Below, piece by piece: positions 25,902 to 34,831 of a stretch of DNA of 64,000 nt. Each line of letters begins with the position of its first letter. The first letter of the stretch is position 1. The DNA is from an uncultured Prevotella sp. (GTDB lineage: Bacteria; Bacteroidota; Bacteroidia; Bacteroidales; Bacteroidaceae): the NCBI GenBank assembly GCA_947169185.1, contig CAMVOS010000007.1:16007-80006 (forward strand). The letters are read 5' to 3'. The notes beneath the pieces were generated by a model, which saw nothing but the letters and a program-made list of their open reading frames with translations, was not told the origin of the DNA and made no database searches. The translations under genes were made by a program, and so were the position numbers.

Positions 25902-27205
25902 TGTCTTCTACTTTTGTTTACAGTAATTACAATATAAACTGATTGATATATAGTGTGAATAAAATAAGCACATAAAATAGCTAAAGATAAACCAGTTGCC
26001 CCCATTCCCATATGAATAAAGAGGTATGAAAAACCTATCATCATAGCCGACCATATAAAATTGAACAATAAGCCCGTCCACATCTTAGCCCTACTAACTA
26101 TAGTTAAACCAACAACGCTTGAAGCAGTACTGAAAATAGAAGAAATAGCCAAGACTATTAAAGGTAGAGTCTTTCCTTCGTATTCGGAGCCGAATGATTT
26201 CATTATCCAAGGACTAGCAATGGCAACAATCATTGTTAAGAGAAAAACTATCCCTACGTTTAAGTATAAATTATATCTAAACACTTTCCAAAACTTGTCT
26301 GTATCTGAACTTGATATACTAGAAAGTATTGGTAAAACTATTTGACTAATAGCAGCAGGAAAATAAATTATTAAGGTTTTCCAATAATCCGAAGCTTCAT
26401 AAACCGCAAGTTCTCCATAATTTGAATAATTTATTAAAATATTTTTGGTTATCCAGTATGTTGGGGCCACCATAATAGAAGCCAGCATGGCCGGTAGAGA
26501 GAACTTGTATAACAGAGAAAAATCCTCTTTATCTATAATAAATCTTCTCGGGCCTATTTCTAATCGGGATAAATCTTTATTGATTGTTAAGTAATTACAA
26601 ACAAATAAAACAAGATAGCCAAGACCAAAGCCAACAAAAGCACCAGTTACACCATATAAGTATGCACCTAAAAGCATTAAGCCGGATTCTGCTAAACTAC
26701 TTATGAATGTATTTATAGCTCTACCTTTAAAATCTTCGAGACCATATATAACACCATCTTGAGCACCATTCAATACAGTTATAAAAAGAAAAAAAGCTCC
26801 TATTTTTAGACATGGTGCCAAGGAAGGTTCTTTTATGCTGTGAATGGCTAAATAATCAGAGAAAAAATATACAATTATTGCTACAATTAAGCCAGTAATA
26901 AATGAAAATAATGTTGTTAAATTATAAATACTATATACTTTTGCTCTATTGGAAAACCTGTATTCCGAAATATATTTAATTGCCGTATGGCCAAGACCAG
27001 CTATACCAAAAACTACAAACATGTTAATAGTTGACCTAACCATCCCCAGTTGGCCATATTCTTCAATGGTCAATAATCGAGCACATATAATACCTGATAA
27101 TAAAACTATTATTTTGGCCATTGCAGTTCCGGTAAAAGACCAGAATGCACCACTTGCCATTCTTTTCCCAATTTCAGATTTCAGCGCGCTTCTCCAATTT
27201 ATCAT
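25898..27205 (-). CDS. Wzx flippase (polysaccharide transport family)
   Basis: A 435-residue integral membrane protein with about twelve to fourteen hydrophobic segments. The N-terminal part GKRMASGAFWSFTGTAMAKI followed by ARLLTIEEYGQLGMVRS is typical of PST-family Wzx proteins. It should move undecaprenyl-linked repeat units to the periplasm for Wzy polymerisation. It overlaps the downstream glycosyltransferase and the upstream hydrolase-like gene by 4 bp each. Confidence 0.9.
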   Translation of the reverse strand: MINWRSALKSEIGKRMASGAFWSFTGTAMAKIIVLLSGIICARLLTIEEYGQLGMVRSTINMFVVFGIAGLGHTAIKYISEYRFSNRAKVYSIYNLTTLFSFITGLIVAIIVYFFSDYLAIHSIKEPSLAPCLKIGAFFLFITVLNGAQDGVIYGLEDFKGRAINTFISSLAESGLMLLGAYLYGVTGAFVGFGLGYLVLFVCNYLTINKDLSRLEIGPRRFIIDKEDFSLLYKFSLPAMLASIMVAPTYWITKNILINYSNYGELAVYEASDYWKTLIIYFPAAISQIVLPILSSISSSDTDKFWKVFRYNLYLNVGIVFLLTMIVAIASPWIMKSFGSEYEGKTLPLIVLAISSIFSTASSVVGLTIVSRAKMWTGLLFNFIWSAMMIGFSYLFIHMGMGATGLSLAILCAYFIHTIYQSVYIVITVNKSRRQ

Positions 27206-27930
27206 ATTTCGATGGATTTCTTTACAAAAGAAGGGAAATAAGATCCTACATCGCCATGATCTGTAAACTTCTCTTCTATAGCTATTACCTTATAATTATA
27301 CTCATTAAGATCACTAAGCAAGTCTACAATTTCTTCTTGATATGTTGGCTCAAGCTTTGAGAACAATAAATAAATGATAGTGCCACAACCTTTATTCTTT
27401 TCAACTATTTCTCGAATAGAATTATTTAATATTTTTGTAAATTCTAATGAATCTCCTTCTCCCATCATCGAATTAAAAATATCTAAATGTTTCTGACAAT
27501 TTAGATATGTTCCAATATTATATTGGCAAGCACCACTGAATACTGCTGTTGCCCTATTGTTAATGCCATAAAATAGTGCGGCAGAACCTCCTTTAGAACT
27601 GCCTGAAAAATACGTAGATTTATAATTTTTGCGTTTGAGTATCCGATCTATCAGACCTTGCGTTTCATATTGAGGATAGTTAGAACCACTCTCATACAAA
27701 TAATAACTTCCCCTATATGCATAGGGATCTAATATATACAATTTATCAACATCAAGCCCGCTAAAACTTTTTACATAATTATATCTACGTTGATTTCCAG
27801 GAGAAAAACCTGAAAAAACAATTAACAAAGAGTCTGAATGGTTATTAATGAATAAATAACGTAATTTCCGTCCAAAACGTCTTTCTTTTATTTTTATATA
27901 TATTTTGTATAAAAGCGACTTAACACTCAT
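27202..27930 (-). CDS. Alpha/beta-hydrolase-like protein of the polysaccharide locus
   Basis: A 242-residue protein with a nucleophile elbow GSSKGGSAAL (about 109-118, Ser at the centre) and a late His in TDHGDVG, together suggesting a Ser-His hydrolase or acyltransferase of alpha/beta-hydrolase fold. The start LLIVFSGFSPGNQRRYNYVK supplies the first strand and oxyanion region. No signal peptide is seen. Similar proteins occur in capsule loci, possibly as O-acyltransferases or esterases; the acyl group and target are unknown. It overlaps the flippase by 4 bp. Confidence 0.65.
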   Translation of the reverse strand: MSVKSLLYKIYIKIKERRFGRKLRYLFINNHSDSLLIVFSGFSPGNQRRYNYVKSFSGLDVDKLYILDPYAYRGSYYLYESGSNYPQYETQGLIDRILKRKNYKSTYFSGSSKGGSAALFYGINNRATAVFSGACQYNIGTYLNCQKHLDIFNSMMGEGDSLEFTKILNNSIREIVEKNKGCGTIIYLLFSKLEPTYQEEIVDLLSDLNEYNYKVIAIEEKFTDHGDVGSYFPSFVKKSIEI

Positions 27931-27966
27931 ATTAGATACATTTCTATCAAAAAACTACAATAAGTC

Positions 27967-29142
27967 TTATTTCACTTCGTATCGCGCCACCTTATCACCA
28001 TTCAGGACACGGACGATACGCGAGCATGCTTGGCCGTCACCATAAGGGTTGACGGCTTTGCTCATTCTTTCGTATGCAGCCGCATCATCCAGCAAAGTGC
28101 TCACCTCAGAAACAATTAGGTCATGATTGGTCCCAACAAGGTGTACCGTACCGCTCTTCAGAGCTTCAGGACGCTCTGTGGTGTCACGCATCACGAGCAC
28201 CGGCTTGCCGAGACCAGGAGCCTCCTCCTGAATGCCGCCAGAGTCTGTAAGAACCAAGGTCGATTTCTCCATCAGATACACAAACTCCAGGTACTGCAGC
28301 GGCTCAATGAAGAAGAAGTTAGGACGGGTCAAGTCCTCACCGAACACCTCGTGAATAGGTTTGCGCACATTGGGATTGAGGTGCATGGGGTAAACAAAAT
28401 CCACATCAGGATACTTCTCCGAGAGATCCTTCATGGCCGTAACCATAGAGATAAATCCCTCACCAAAGTTCTCGCGGCGGTGACCAGTAATCAAAACCAA
28501 CTTCTTGCCGCCATCCAAACGAGTTACATCATAACCGGCACTCTTCAGCACATTGATTTGTTCATCTGCCAGAGCCTTGTCACTCTTTAGCTTGTCCACC
28601 ACCATGTGGAGAGCATCAATGACAGTGTTGCCTGTCACGAAGATCTGTCCTTGAGCCTTCTCCTCCTGCAGATTCTTCTCAGAAAGCGGAGTTGGAGCAA
28701 AATCGTAAGTGGCAATACGCCCTGTAATCTGGCGATTCATTTCCTCCGGCCAGGGAGAATAAATATTATGTGTTCTCAAGCCAGCCTCCACGTGACCCAC
28801 GGGAATCTGCTGATAGAATGCAGCAAGAGCAGCAGCTGTGCTGGTGGTGGTATCACCATGAACAAGCACCACATCAGGCTTACACTCCTTAAACACATCC
28901 CTCATACCCGTCAGCACACGCGCAGTAACATCATAGAGGTCTTGTCCCTGCTTCATGATGTTCAGATCGTAGTCCGGCTTCACATCAAAGATAGTCAGCA
29001 CCTGGTCCAGCATCTCGCGGTGCTGTCCAGTTACACAAACAATCGTTTCAAACTCATTCGGATGCTTCTGGAACTCTTTCACCAACGGGCACATCTTAAT
29101 GGCCTCCGGGCGCGTTCCAAACACAAGCATTACTTTTTTCAT
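27967..29142 (-). CDS. wecB: UDP-GlcNAc 2-epimerase (non-hydrolysing)
   Basis: A 391-residue enzyme interconverting UDP-GlcNAc and UDP-ManNAc. Diagnostic strings are MLVFGTRPEAIKMCPLV (5-21), VHGDTTTSTAAALAAF, GHVEAGLRT, PEEMNRQI, TGHRRENFGEG and LTDSGGIQEEAPGLG. It lies 15 bp after ugd. No WecC-type ManNAc dehydrogenase of normal size is present unless the short dehydrogenase at 22601 acts there. UDP-ManNAc may be a direct glycan precursor. Confidence 0.93.
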   Translation of the reverse strand: MKKVMLVFGTRPEAIKMCPLVKEFQKHPNEFETIVCVTGQHREMLDQVLTIFDVKPDYDLNIMKQGQDLYDVTARVLTGMRDVFKECKPDVVLVHGDTTTSTAAALAAFYQQIPVGHVEAGLRTHNIYSPWPEEMNRQITGRIATYDFAPTPLSEKNLQEEKAQGQIFVTGNTVIDALHMVVDKLKSDKALADEQINVLKSAGYDVTRLDGGKKLVLITGHRRENFGEGFISMVTAMKDLSEKYPDVDFVYPMHLNPNVRKPIHEVFGEDLTRPNFFFIEPLQYLEFVYLMEKSTLVLTDSGGIQEEAPGLGKPVLVMRDTTERPEALKSGTVHLVGTNHDLIVSEVSTLLDDAAAYERMSKAVNPYGDGQACSRIVRVLNGDKVARYEVK

Positions 29143-29157
29143 TATCGTAATTCTTAA

Positions 29158-30471
29158 TTAGTCTCGCTTAAATATATCTCTTGTATAAACCTTCTCTTTC
29201 ACATCATCCAAAACCGTATCATAGCGGTTGGCAATGATGGCATGGCTTTGGGCCTTGAACTTGGCAAGGTCATTGACCACTTCACTACCAAAGAACAAAC
29301 TGCCATCTTCGAGTGTAGGTTCGTAAATGATAACCTTAGCACCCTTGGCTTTTATACGCTTCATAATGCCCTGAATGGCGCTCTGGCGGAAGTTGTCGGA
29401 GTTACTCTTCATTGTGAGGCGGAAGACGCCAATGGTAGGTGTCTGGAGGCCGGCATTATTCTGCGTGTAAACATTATTCTGAGTATAGTCGTAATATCCA
29501 GCCATCTTGAGGACCTGATCTGCAATAAAGTCTTTGCGGGTGCGGTTGCTCTCTACAATGGCAGACATCATGTTTTGAGGAACGTCTGCATAGTTAGCCA
29601 GGAGCTGCTTGGTGTCCTTGGGCAAGCAGTAGCCACCATAACCAAAGCTGGGGTTATTGTAGAAGGAACCAATGCGAGGATCAAGACCAACACCCTCAAT
29701 GATAGACTGGGTGTCAAGGCCTTTTACTTCTGCATAGGTATCCAGTTCGTTGAAGTAGCTGACTCGGAGAGCCAGATAGGTGTTGGCAAAGAGCTTCACG
29801 GCCTCTGCCTCTTTCATGCCCATAAACAGTACGTCAATGTTCTCCTTGAGGGCACCTTCTTGCAACAGGGCAGCAAACTGACGGGCTTTCTGCTCCATCT
29901 TGGCCACATCAGTTACCTGCAGGATAGCCTCATTCTCTTCCTTGAATTCAGGTCGGTCAATAATCTTGGGGCTGCCCACAATGATGCGGGAAGGATAGAG
30001 GTTATCGTAGAGGGCTTTACTCTCTCGGAGGAATTCCGGAGAGAAGAGCAGGTTGAACTTCTTGTGGCCTTTGGCAGCATACTGCACATAGAGGTTGCGG
30101 GTGTAACCTACAGGAATGGTGGACTTGATGACCATGGTGGCATCTGGATTGACGCTAAGCACAAGGTCAATCACCTCCTCAACGTGAGTGGTGTCAAAGA
30201 AGTTCTTTTGAGGGTCATAGTTGGTGGGGGCAGCAATCACCACAAAGTCTGCATCTTTGTAGGCGGCTGCACCATCTAAGGTGGCCTTCAAGTTCAGGGG
30301 CTTGTTGGCCAGGTAATCCTCAATGTAGTCATCCTGGATGGGTGACTTCTTGTTGTTAATCAACTCTACTTTTTCAGGAATCACATCAACCGCTACCACC
30401 TCGTTGTGCTGTGCCAACAGAGTGGCAATGCTCATTCCCACATAACCGGTTCCTGCTACTGCTATCTTCAT
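29158..30471 (-). CDS. ugd: UDP-glucose 6-dehydrogenase
   Basis: A 437-residue enzyme oxidising UDP-glucose to UDP-glucuronate. It closely resembles E. coli Ugd throughout: [72 protein letters not shown] with the catalytic Cys, and [11 protein letters not shown]. It is about 50 residues longer than E. coli Ugd; extra residues include a run repeating YTQNN near 331-341. The product feeds the UDP-glucuronate 4-epimerases of this locus. It is 44 bp downstream of capF. Confidence 0.93.
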   Translation of the reverse strand: MKIAVAGTGYVGMSIATLLAQHNEVVAVDVIPEKVELINNKKSPIQDDYIEDYLANKPLNLKATLDGAAAYKDADFVVIAAPTNYDPQKNFFDTTHVEEVIDLVLSVNPDATMVIKSTIPVGYTRNLYVQYAAKGHKKFNLLFSPEFLRESKALYDNLYPSRIIVGSPKIIDRPEFKEENEAILQVTDVAKMEQKARQFAALLQEGALKENIDVLFMGMKEAEAVKLFANTYLALRVSYFNELDTYAEVKGLDTQSIIEGVGLDPRIGSFYNNPSFGYGGYCLPKDTKQLLANYADVPQNMMSAIVESNRTRKDFIADQVLKMAGYYDYTQNNVYTQNNAGLQTPTIGVFRLTMKSNSDNFRQSAIQGIMKRIKAKGAKVIIYEPTLEDGSLFFGSEVVNDLAKFKAQSHAIIANRYDTVLDDVKEKVYTRDIFKRD

Positions 30472-30515
30472 AATGTCTGGTATTATATTCTATTGTTAAA
30501 ATGTTAAATGTTAAT

Positions 30516-31715
30516 TTACACTTCCTCATAGAAGGTGTCGGGATGCGATGCATCGAACACTTCGTTGCAGTACATAACTGTCACAAGGTTTTCCGTTTGT
30601 GACAGATTTATAATATTATGCGTATAACCGGGCAACATGTGTACACACTGAATATTATCCCCAGAGACTTCGAACTCCAGGACTTCGTCGGTGCCCAGCT
30701 TGCGCTCCTGGATGAGGCCGTGGCCGGAGACTACAATGAAGAACTCCCACTTGGTGTTGTGCCAGTGCTGGCCCTTGGTGATGCCGGGACGGCTGATGTT
30801 GATGGAGACCTGGCCGCAATTGAGGGTGTGCACCAGCTCGGTGAAGGAGCCGCGGTCGTCTACATTCATCTTGAGGGGGAAGGCCACTTTCTCCTTGGGC
30901 AGGTAGCTGAGATAAGTGCTGTAGAGCTTTTTGGCAAAGCTGCCAGCAGGGATCTCAGGGATTAATAAGGTTGAGGGTTGAGAGCTGAAGGATTTCAGGA
31001 GTTCAACTATCTCTCCCAATGTTATCTTGTGTGTTACAGGACAGTAACAATACTTGCCGTCTGCCTGCGGCAGCACGTCAAGTCCATCGAACTCGCAATG
31101 GTGCTCGCGGCCCTGGAGGCAGAGGATCATCTCGTCTACCAGATCGTCGATATACAGCAGTTCCAACTCAACGGAGGGGTCGTTGACGGTATAGGGCAGG
31201 TCGCAGGCAAAGGCGTTGCAGAAGGTGGCCACGGCACTGTTGTAGTTGGGGCGGCACCACTTGCCAAAGAGGTTGGGGAAACGGTAGATGAGCATTCGGG
31301 CTCCGGTCTCCTGACCATATTGCAGGAAGAGGTCTTCGCCGGCCTTCTTGCTTCGGCCATACTCGCTGTTGCCAAAGCGGCCGGTGAGGGAGGCCTGCTG
31401 GCTGCTGGAGAGCATGACAGGACAGGTGTTGTGGTGCTTCTTAAGCGTGTCCAGCAGGGTACTGGCAAAGCCAAAGTTGCCCTGCATAAACTCCTCCTGG
31501 TTCTGCGGGCGGTTCACGCCGGCCAGGTTAAACACGAAGTCGGCCTGCTGGCACCATTCGTCCAGTTGTTCGGGAGTGGAGTCCAGATCGTACTCAAAGA
31601 CTCCGTCAATCCGTAGCTGCGGGAACCGTCTATCCTTGCCTTCGGCAATATTCTTCAGTGCCCAGCATAGGTTCTTCCCAACGAAGCCCTTGGCTCCTGT
31701 AACAAGTATTTTCAT
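30516..31715 (-). CDS. capF: UDP-2-acetamido-2,6-dideoxy-hexulose reductase, second step to UDP-L-FucNAc
   Basis: A 399-residue bifunctional protein. Residues 1-255 are an SDR reductase domain (MKILVTGAKGFVGKNL; YGRSKKAGEDLF has the catalytic Tyr and Lys), and residues 270-399 are a metal-binding cupin epimerase domain (ITKGQHWHNTKWEFFIVVSG). This layout is that of CapF/FnlB/WbjC. A short Ser/Gln/Pro-rich stretch (LLKSFSSQPSTLLIP) corresponds to a low-complexity DNA run at about 30964-30995. In most bacteria it sits between capE and capG; here capG is upstream with a four-helix-bundle gene inserted between, and capE is 19 kb away. Confidence 0.93.
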   Translation of the reverse strand: MKILVTGAKGFVGKNLCWALKNIAEGKDRRFPQLRIDGVFEYDLDSTPEQLDEWCQQADFVFNLAGVNRPQNQEEFMQGNFGFASTLLDTLKKHHNTCPVMLSSSQQASLTGRFGNSEYGRSKKAGEDLFLQYGQETGARMLIYRFPNLFGKWCRPNYNSAVATFCNAFACDLPYTVNDPSVELELLYIDDLVDEMILCLQGREHHCEFDGLDVLPQADGKYCYCPVTHKITLGEIVELLKSFSSQPSTLLIPEIPAGSFAKKLYSTYLSYLPKEKVAFPLKMNVDDRGSFTELVHTLNCGQVSINISRPGITKGQHWHNTKWEFFIVVSGHGLIQERKLGTDEVLEFEVSGDNIQCVHMLPGYTHNIINLSQTENLVTVMYCNEVFDASHPDTFYEEV

Positions 31716-31732
31716 TTTGTTAGCTTAATAGC

Positions 31733-32137
31733 TTATTTGTTTAATTGCTTAGTAGACGCTTGCTCTTCGAGCTTTTGTTCGTAAGAGTTGCTTAGACCAT
31801 TAATCATCTTTGCAACGGCATCAATCGAAGGCTTAATTGCCTCTACGCTTTCTTCTGTTATATAAGTAAGTTCAATTGCTATTAGCAGTTGGTTGTAGGT
31901 TTCCATCAGTGAGCCATAGGCTATTTCTAAGAAATGAATTTGTTCCTTCAATGACCTACGTCCACTGCCTTCTGCAATGTTTGAAGGAACTGATACTATG
32001 GCTCTTCTTATCTGGTCACAGAGGGCATATTTTTCAAACTTTGGAAAATTGTCAAGCAGATGATAAACATCTACCACCAGTTTCTTGGCTTCCTGCCAAA
32101 CTTTCAGTTTCTCAAAAGAATAAGCAATGCCCGTCAT
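31733..32137 (-). CDS. Four-helix-bundle protein (IVP/S23 family)
   Basis: A 134-residue all-helical protein. SFEKLKVWQEAKKLVVDVY at the start, DQIRRAIVSVPSNIAEGSGR (42-61), and FLEIAYGSLMETYNQL are the signature of the family first found in 23S rRNA intervening sequences. These genes often appear as small mobile insertions between unrelated genes, and their function is unknown. Here it separates capG from capF, which are normally adjacent, so it probably inserted into the operon. Confidence 0.9.
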   Translation of the reverse strand: MTGIAYSFEKLKVWQEAKKLVVDVYHLLDNFPKFEKYALCDQIRRAIVSVPSNIAEGSGRRSLKEQIHFLEIAYGSLMETYNQLLIAIELTYITEESVEAIKPSIDAVAKMINGLSNSYEQKLEEQASTKQLNK

Positions 32138-32179
32138 TCTATTTAACCTACTAACCTACTAAGCTATTAACCAATTAAA

Positions 32180-33346
32180 CTAGAACTTCCTCCACACCAT
32201 CTTATTTACCACACCGACGTAGGATTGGATAATCCTTACAACCTTAGTACTTACGTTTTCGTCGGTGTAATCAGGTACGGGTATTCCGGGTTCGTTATTC
32301 TTGATGAGTTCCACGGCAACGTCAACGGACTGGAGTAATCCCTTGGTGTCTATGCCGCTCAGGACAAAGCATCCCTTGTCAAGGGCCTCGGGGCGCTCGG
32401 TGCTGGTGCGGATGCACACGGCGGGGAAGGGCTTGCCAATGGAGGTGAAGAAGCTGCTCTCCTCGGGCAGGGTACCGCTGTCGCTCACCACGGCAAAGGC
32501 GTTCATCTGCAGGCAGTTGTAGTCGTGGAAGCCCAGGGGCTCATGCTGGATGACGCGCTTATCGAGCTGGAAACCACTTGCCTCCAGGCGCTTGCGGCTG
32601 CGGGGGTGGCAGGAGTACAGGATGGGCATATCGTACTTCTCGGCCATCTTGTTGATGGCGTTGAACAGGCTCAGGAAGTTCTTCTCGGTGTCAATGTTCT
32701 CCTCACGGTGGGCGCTCAGCAGGATGTACTTGCCCTTCTGCAGGCCCAGGCGCTGGTGGATGTCGCTGGCCTCTATCTCCTTGAGGTTGCCACGGAGCAC
32801 TTCGGCCATGGGGCTGCCGGTGACGTAGGTGCGCTCCTTAGGGAGGCCGGTGTCGGCCAGGTAGCGGCGGGCGTGCTCGCTGTAGGCCATATTGACGTCG
32901 GAGATGATGTCCACGATGCGGCGGTTGGTCTCCTCGGGCAGGCACTCGTCCTTGCACCGGTTGCCGGCCTCCATATGGAAGATGGGGATGTGCAGGCGCT
33001 TGGCCCCGATGACGCTCAGGCAGCTGTTGGTGTCGCCCAGCACCAGCACGGCATCGGGCCCCGTGGCCACCATCAGCTGGTAGCTCTTGGCAATGATGTT
33101 GCCCATGGTCTCGCCCAGGTCACTGCCCACCGCCTCCAGGTAGATGTCCGGATCGGCCAGCTTGAGGTCCTTGAAGAACACCCCGTTGAGGTTGTAGTCG
33201 TAGTTCTGCCCCGTATGCGCCAGCAGGCAATCGAAATACTGCCGGCACTTGTTAATCACAGCGGCAAGACGGATAATCTCCGGTCTTGTACCAACAATAA
33301 TCAGAAGCTTTAATTTACCATCATTTTTAAATTGTTTCATTGCCAT
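32180..33346 (-). CDS. capG: UDP-N-acetyl sugar 2-epimerase, last step to UDP-L-FucNAc
   Basis: A 388-residue WecB-family enzyme of the CapG/FnlC/WbjD branch. It carries LLIIVGTRPEIIRLAAVI (14-31), GDTNSCLSVIGAKR, HMEAGNRCKDECLPEETNRR, SAHREENIDTEKNF and SDSGTLPEES. The RCKDECLPEE version of the active-site loop separates it from WecB at 27967. It is the first FucNAc gene of the operon; a broken second 5' end lies 1 kb upstream at 34373-34604. GC content is clearly higher than in the 12-28 kb genes. Confidence 0.9.
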   Translation of the reverse strand: MAMKQFKNDGKLKLLIIVGTRPEIIRLAAVINKCRQYFDCLLAHTGQNYDYNLNGVFFKDLKLADPDIYLEAVGSDLGETMGNIIAKSYQLMVATGPDAVLVLGDTNSCLSVIGAKRLHIPIFHMEAGNRCKDECLPEETNRRIVDIISDVNMAYSEHARRYLADTGLPKERTYVTGSPMAEVLRGNLKEIEASDIHQRLGLQKGKYILLSAHREENIDTEKNFLSLFNAINKMAEKYDMPILYSCHPRSRKRLEASGFQLDKRVIQHEPLGFHDYNCLQMNAFAVVSDSGTLPEESSFFTSIGKPFPAVCIRTSTERPEALDKGCFVLSGIDTKGLLQSVDVAVELIKNNEPGIPVPDYTDENVSTKVVRIIQSYVGVVNKMVWRKF

Positions 33347-33788
33347 TCTTTATTAAACACATTTGCTCTGACTGGCAGTATCGAACTGCATCGTGATACG
33401 ACCACCTGTGCAGTCAGATATTCATTCGTTTGTTAAATTTTGTATCGAAATATTTATTTTTGTTTTCTAGCTAAACGAAGGTCTTTTCAACTTCTCTCGG
33501 ATTTTCTCAGAACAGGCCGAGCCCTGAATTTTCTCGATTTTCTCTCATTTTCCTCTCAAACACCCCTTTTGTCACCTCAACCAACCTTCCAAAAATTAAC
33601 ATTTCTTTACTCTCAAGGGATAAGAAATCTTAATGCTCTTGCGTATTCGGGTAAAAAGTAGTATCTTTGTATAGAAATGAGCGGAAAAGGCTCAATTTCC
33701 CGGATGTCTGATGAATGTCTGATGACTCTGGAAACGGTGGTTTCGTATTGCAATGACTGTCAGGCCGTTATGCGGAAGTTCACATTAG
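33347..33788. other. Intergenic region upstream of capG
   Basis: No convincing protein gene. Bases 33380-33420 contain CTGACTG and CAGTCAG arms about 40 bp apart in front of capG on the minus strand, a possible leader structure. A plus-strand consensus promoter lies at 33639-33669. The plus-strand frame at 33677-33943 is not supported as a gene. Confidence 0.5.
33639..33669 (+). promoter_or_regulatory. Bacteroidota-type promoter facing away from capG
   Basis: TTG at 33639-33641, 20 bp spacer, TATCTTTG at 33662-33669, a full match to the Bacteroidota consensus. Transcription would begin near 33675 and run antisense to the two small coiled-coil ORFs and the capG remnant. No good protein start follows with a normal leader, so the transcript may be non-coding. 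Confidence 0.5.
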
Positions 33789-33959
33789 CTAGGAAAGCTG
33801 ATTGGCTACACCACTATTCGAAGACTCTACTACGCTATACATCAGATCAGATTTTGCCTGCAAAACATCAAGCTTTGCTTGCAAAGAGTCAACCTTGCTT
33901 TGAAGGCTATCTGAATGTAATTCGAGGGCTTTCGCCCAAATAGAATCAGCGTGGTTCAT
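33789..33959 (-). CDS. Small coiled-coil ORF, possibly a remnant
   Basis: A 56-residue frame starting MNHADSIWAKALELHSDSLQ with clear heptads (LQSKVDSLQAKLDVLQAKSD), then SVVESSNSGVANQLS and a stop. It begins 14 bp after the end of another small coiled-coil ORF (33974-34162), so the two may be an operon or pieces of one frame-broken gene. The abrupt end after the coiled coil suggests truncation. No function can be assigned. Confidence 0.4.
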   Translation of the reverse strand: MNHADSIWAKALELHSDSLQSKVDSLQAKLDVLQAKSDLMYSVVESSNSGVANQLS

Positions 33960-33973
33960 TCTTCTGTCTAGTT

Positions 33974-34162
33974 TTATACTCTATCTTCCAGCTTAGCCAG
34001 GAGTTGGTCAACGCTCTCCTTGAGAGATTGTTGACTGGCGGAGCAGTCATCGACCTGACGGGCCAGGCGGTCAACAGACCGCTGCAGCGCTGCGCGCATA
34101 GCGGCACTCTGCTGCACAGCAGCATCAGTATCCCGTCGCAATTGTCTTATCTCGTCGTCCAT
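33974..34162 (-). CDS. Small coiled-coil ORF
   Basis: A 62-residue frame starting MDDEIRQLRRDTDAAVQQSA, predicted to be one long helix with Leu/Val heptads up to QLLAKLEDRV. It could be a small regulatory coiled-coil protein or the N-terminus of a decayed transposase or tail-like gene. It lies between the capG remnant and the second coiled-coil ORF in a stretch rich in degenerate repeats. Confidence 0.4.
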   Translation of the reverse strand: MDDEIRQLRRDTDAAVQQSAAMRAALQRSVDRLARQVDDCSASQQSLKESVDQLLAKLEDRV

Positions 34163-34174
34163 ACTCTATTCTAT

Positions 34175-34372
34175 CGGTATTCTATCTCTCTTCGAGGAGT
34201 ATTCGACCCCTAACAAAATTGTCTTCCTTCCAAAAACGTCTTTTACGCTCTTAGGAGCGTGAACCCTCCGTGTTCCCTCCGTGTATGTACCGTGTACGTT
34301 CCGTCTTCCTATCGTCTCGCTACCCGAACGCTACCCTAACGCTACTGTCTCGCTATCGGCTTGTTAAACACC
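34175..34372. repeat. Degenerate short-repeat tract with hairpin
   Basis: A stretch without a gene. ACGCTC TTAG GAGCGT forms a hairpin at 34248-34263. It is followed by reiterated short units (CCTCCGTGT twice near 34265-34285, then variants of CTACCCGAACG and CTACCCTAACG at 34320-34345, and CTCGCTA twice). It looks like decayed minisatellite sequence bordering the capG remnant. Confidence 0.45.
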
Positions 34373-34604
34373 CCGTTGAGGTTGTAGTCATAATTACGCA
34401 TTGCGTTTCCTCCTTCTCGCTCGACAGTGCTCATGCAAGCATGGCACTGTACTCACTCGTGCGTCGGTTCTGGCCCGTATGCGCCAGCAGGCAGTCGAAG
34501 TACGTGCGGCACTTGCCGATGACCGCCGCCAATCTTATAATCTCCGGCCGCGTCCCCACAATGATGAGGAGCTTGAGTTTGCCGTTGTTTGCGAAATTTG
34601 CCAT
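34373..34604 (-). pseudogene. capG: 5' remnant of a second capG
   Basis: Reading from an ATG at 34604 the frame gives GKLKLLIIVGTRPEIIRLAA and on to YFDCLLAHTGQN, nearly identical to residues 10-45 of the intact CapG at 32180-33346. It is then interrupted by about 80 bp containing an in-frame stop and a hairpin (34421-34447). Homology resumes as YDYNLNGVF at 34373-34400 and is then lost. The remnant is about 1.2 kb upstream of the intact gene, in the same orientation. Confidence 0.85.
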
Positions 34605-34676
34605 ATTGTGTTTCGTTATTTGTTATCTTTTATTTATTGACCACGGATTGCTCGGATTGAACGGATTACCTTTTTT

Positions 34677-34794
34677 ATATTGATGGCAATCTTGAGTAAG
34701 ATTGCTTTGCTTAAGCAAAGGTTTTGTTTTTCTGAAGTGCTTCTGAAAGCTAGCTTTCAAGACACTTAAGCAAAATAAAACTTATCATCAATAT
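34677..34794. repeat. Nested palindromes, MITE-like
   Basis: An outer 9-bp inverted repeat (ATATTGATG at 34677-34685, CATCAATAT at 34786-34794) encloses three palindromes: CAATCTT-gagt-AAGATTG (34687-34704), CTTTGCTTAAGCAAAG (34705-34720) and GAAAGCTAGCTTTC (34745-34758). The whole could fold into one long imperfect hairpin. It sits inside a flanking repeat of the GxxExxY gene. No ORF. Confidence 0.5.
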
Positions 34795-34831
34795 TGGGAA
34801 ATCTGTGTGTATCCGTTAGATCTGTGTTCGA

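Noticed and set aside
29242..30279. Long plus-strand frame (345 codons) across ugd
   Set aside because: It overlaps a full-length, highly conserved ugd on the other strand; the sequence has no protein-family features.
32525..33313. Plus-strand frame of 262 codons across capG
   Set aside because: Biased composition from the high-GC complement of capG; capG is conserved and complete.
33677..33943. Plus-strand frame of 88 codons after the 33.6-kb promoter
   Set aside because: The start codon coincides with the predicted transcription start, the protein has no recognisable features, and the opposite strand carries a clear coiled-coil frame.
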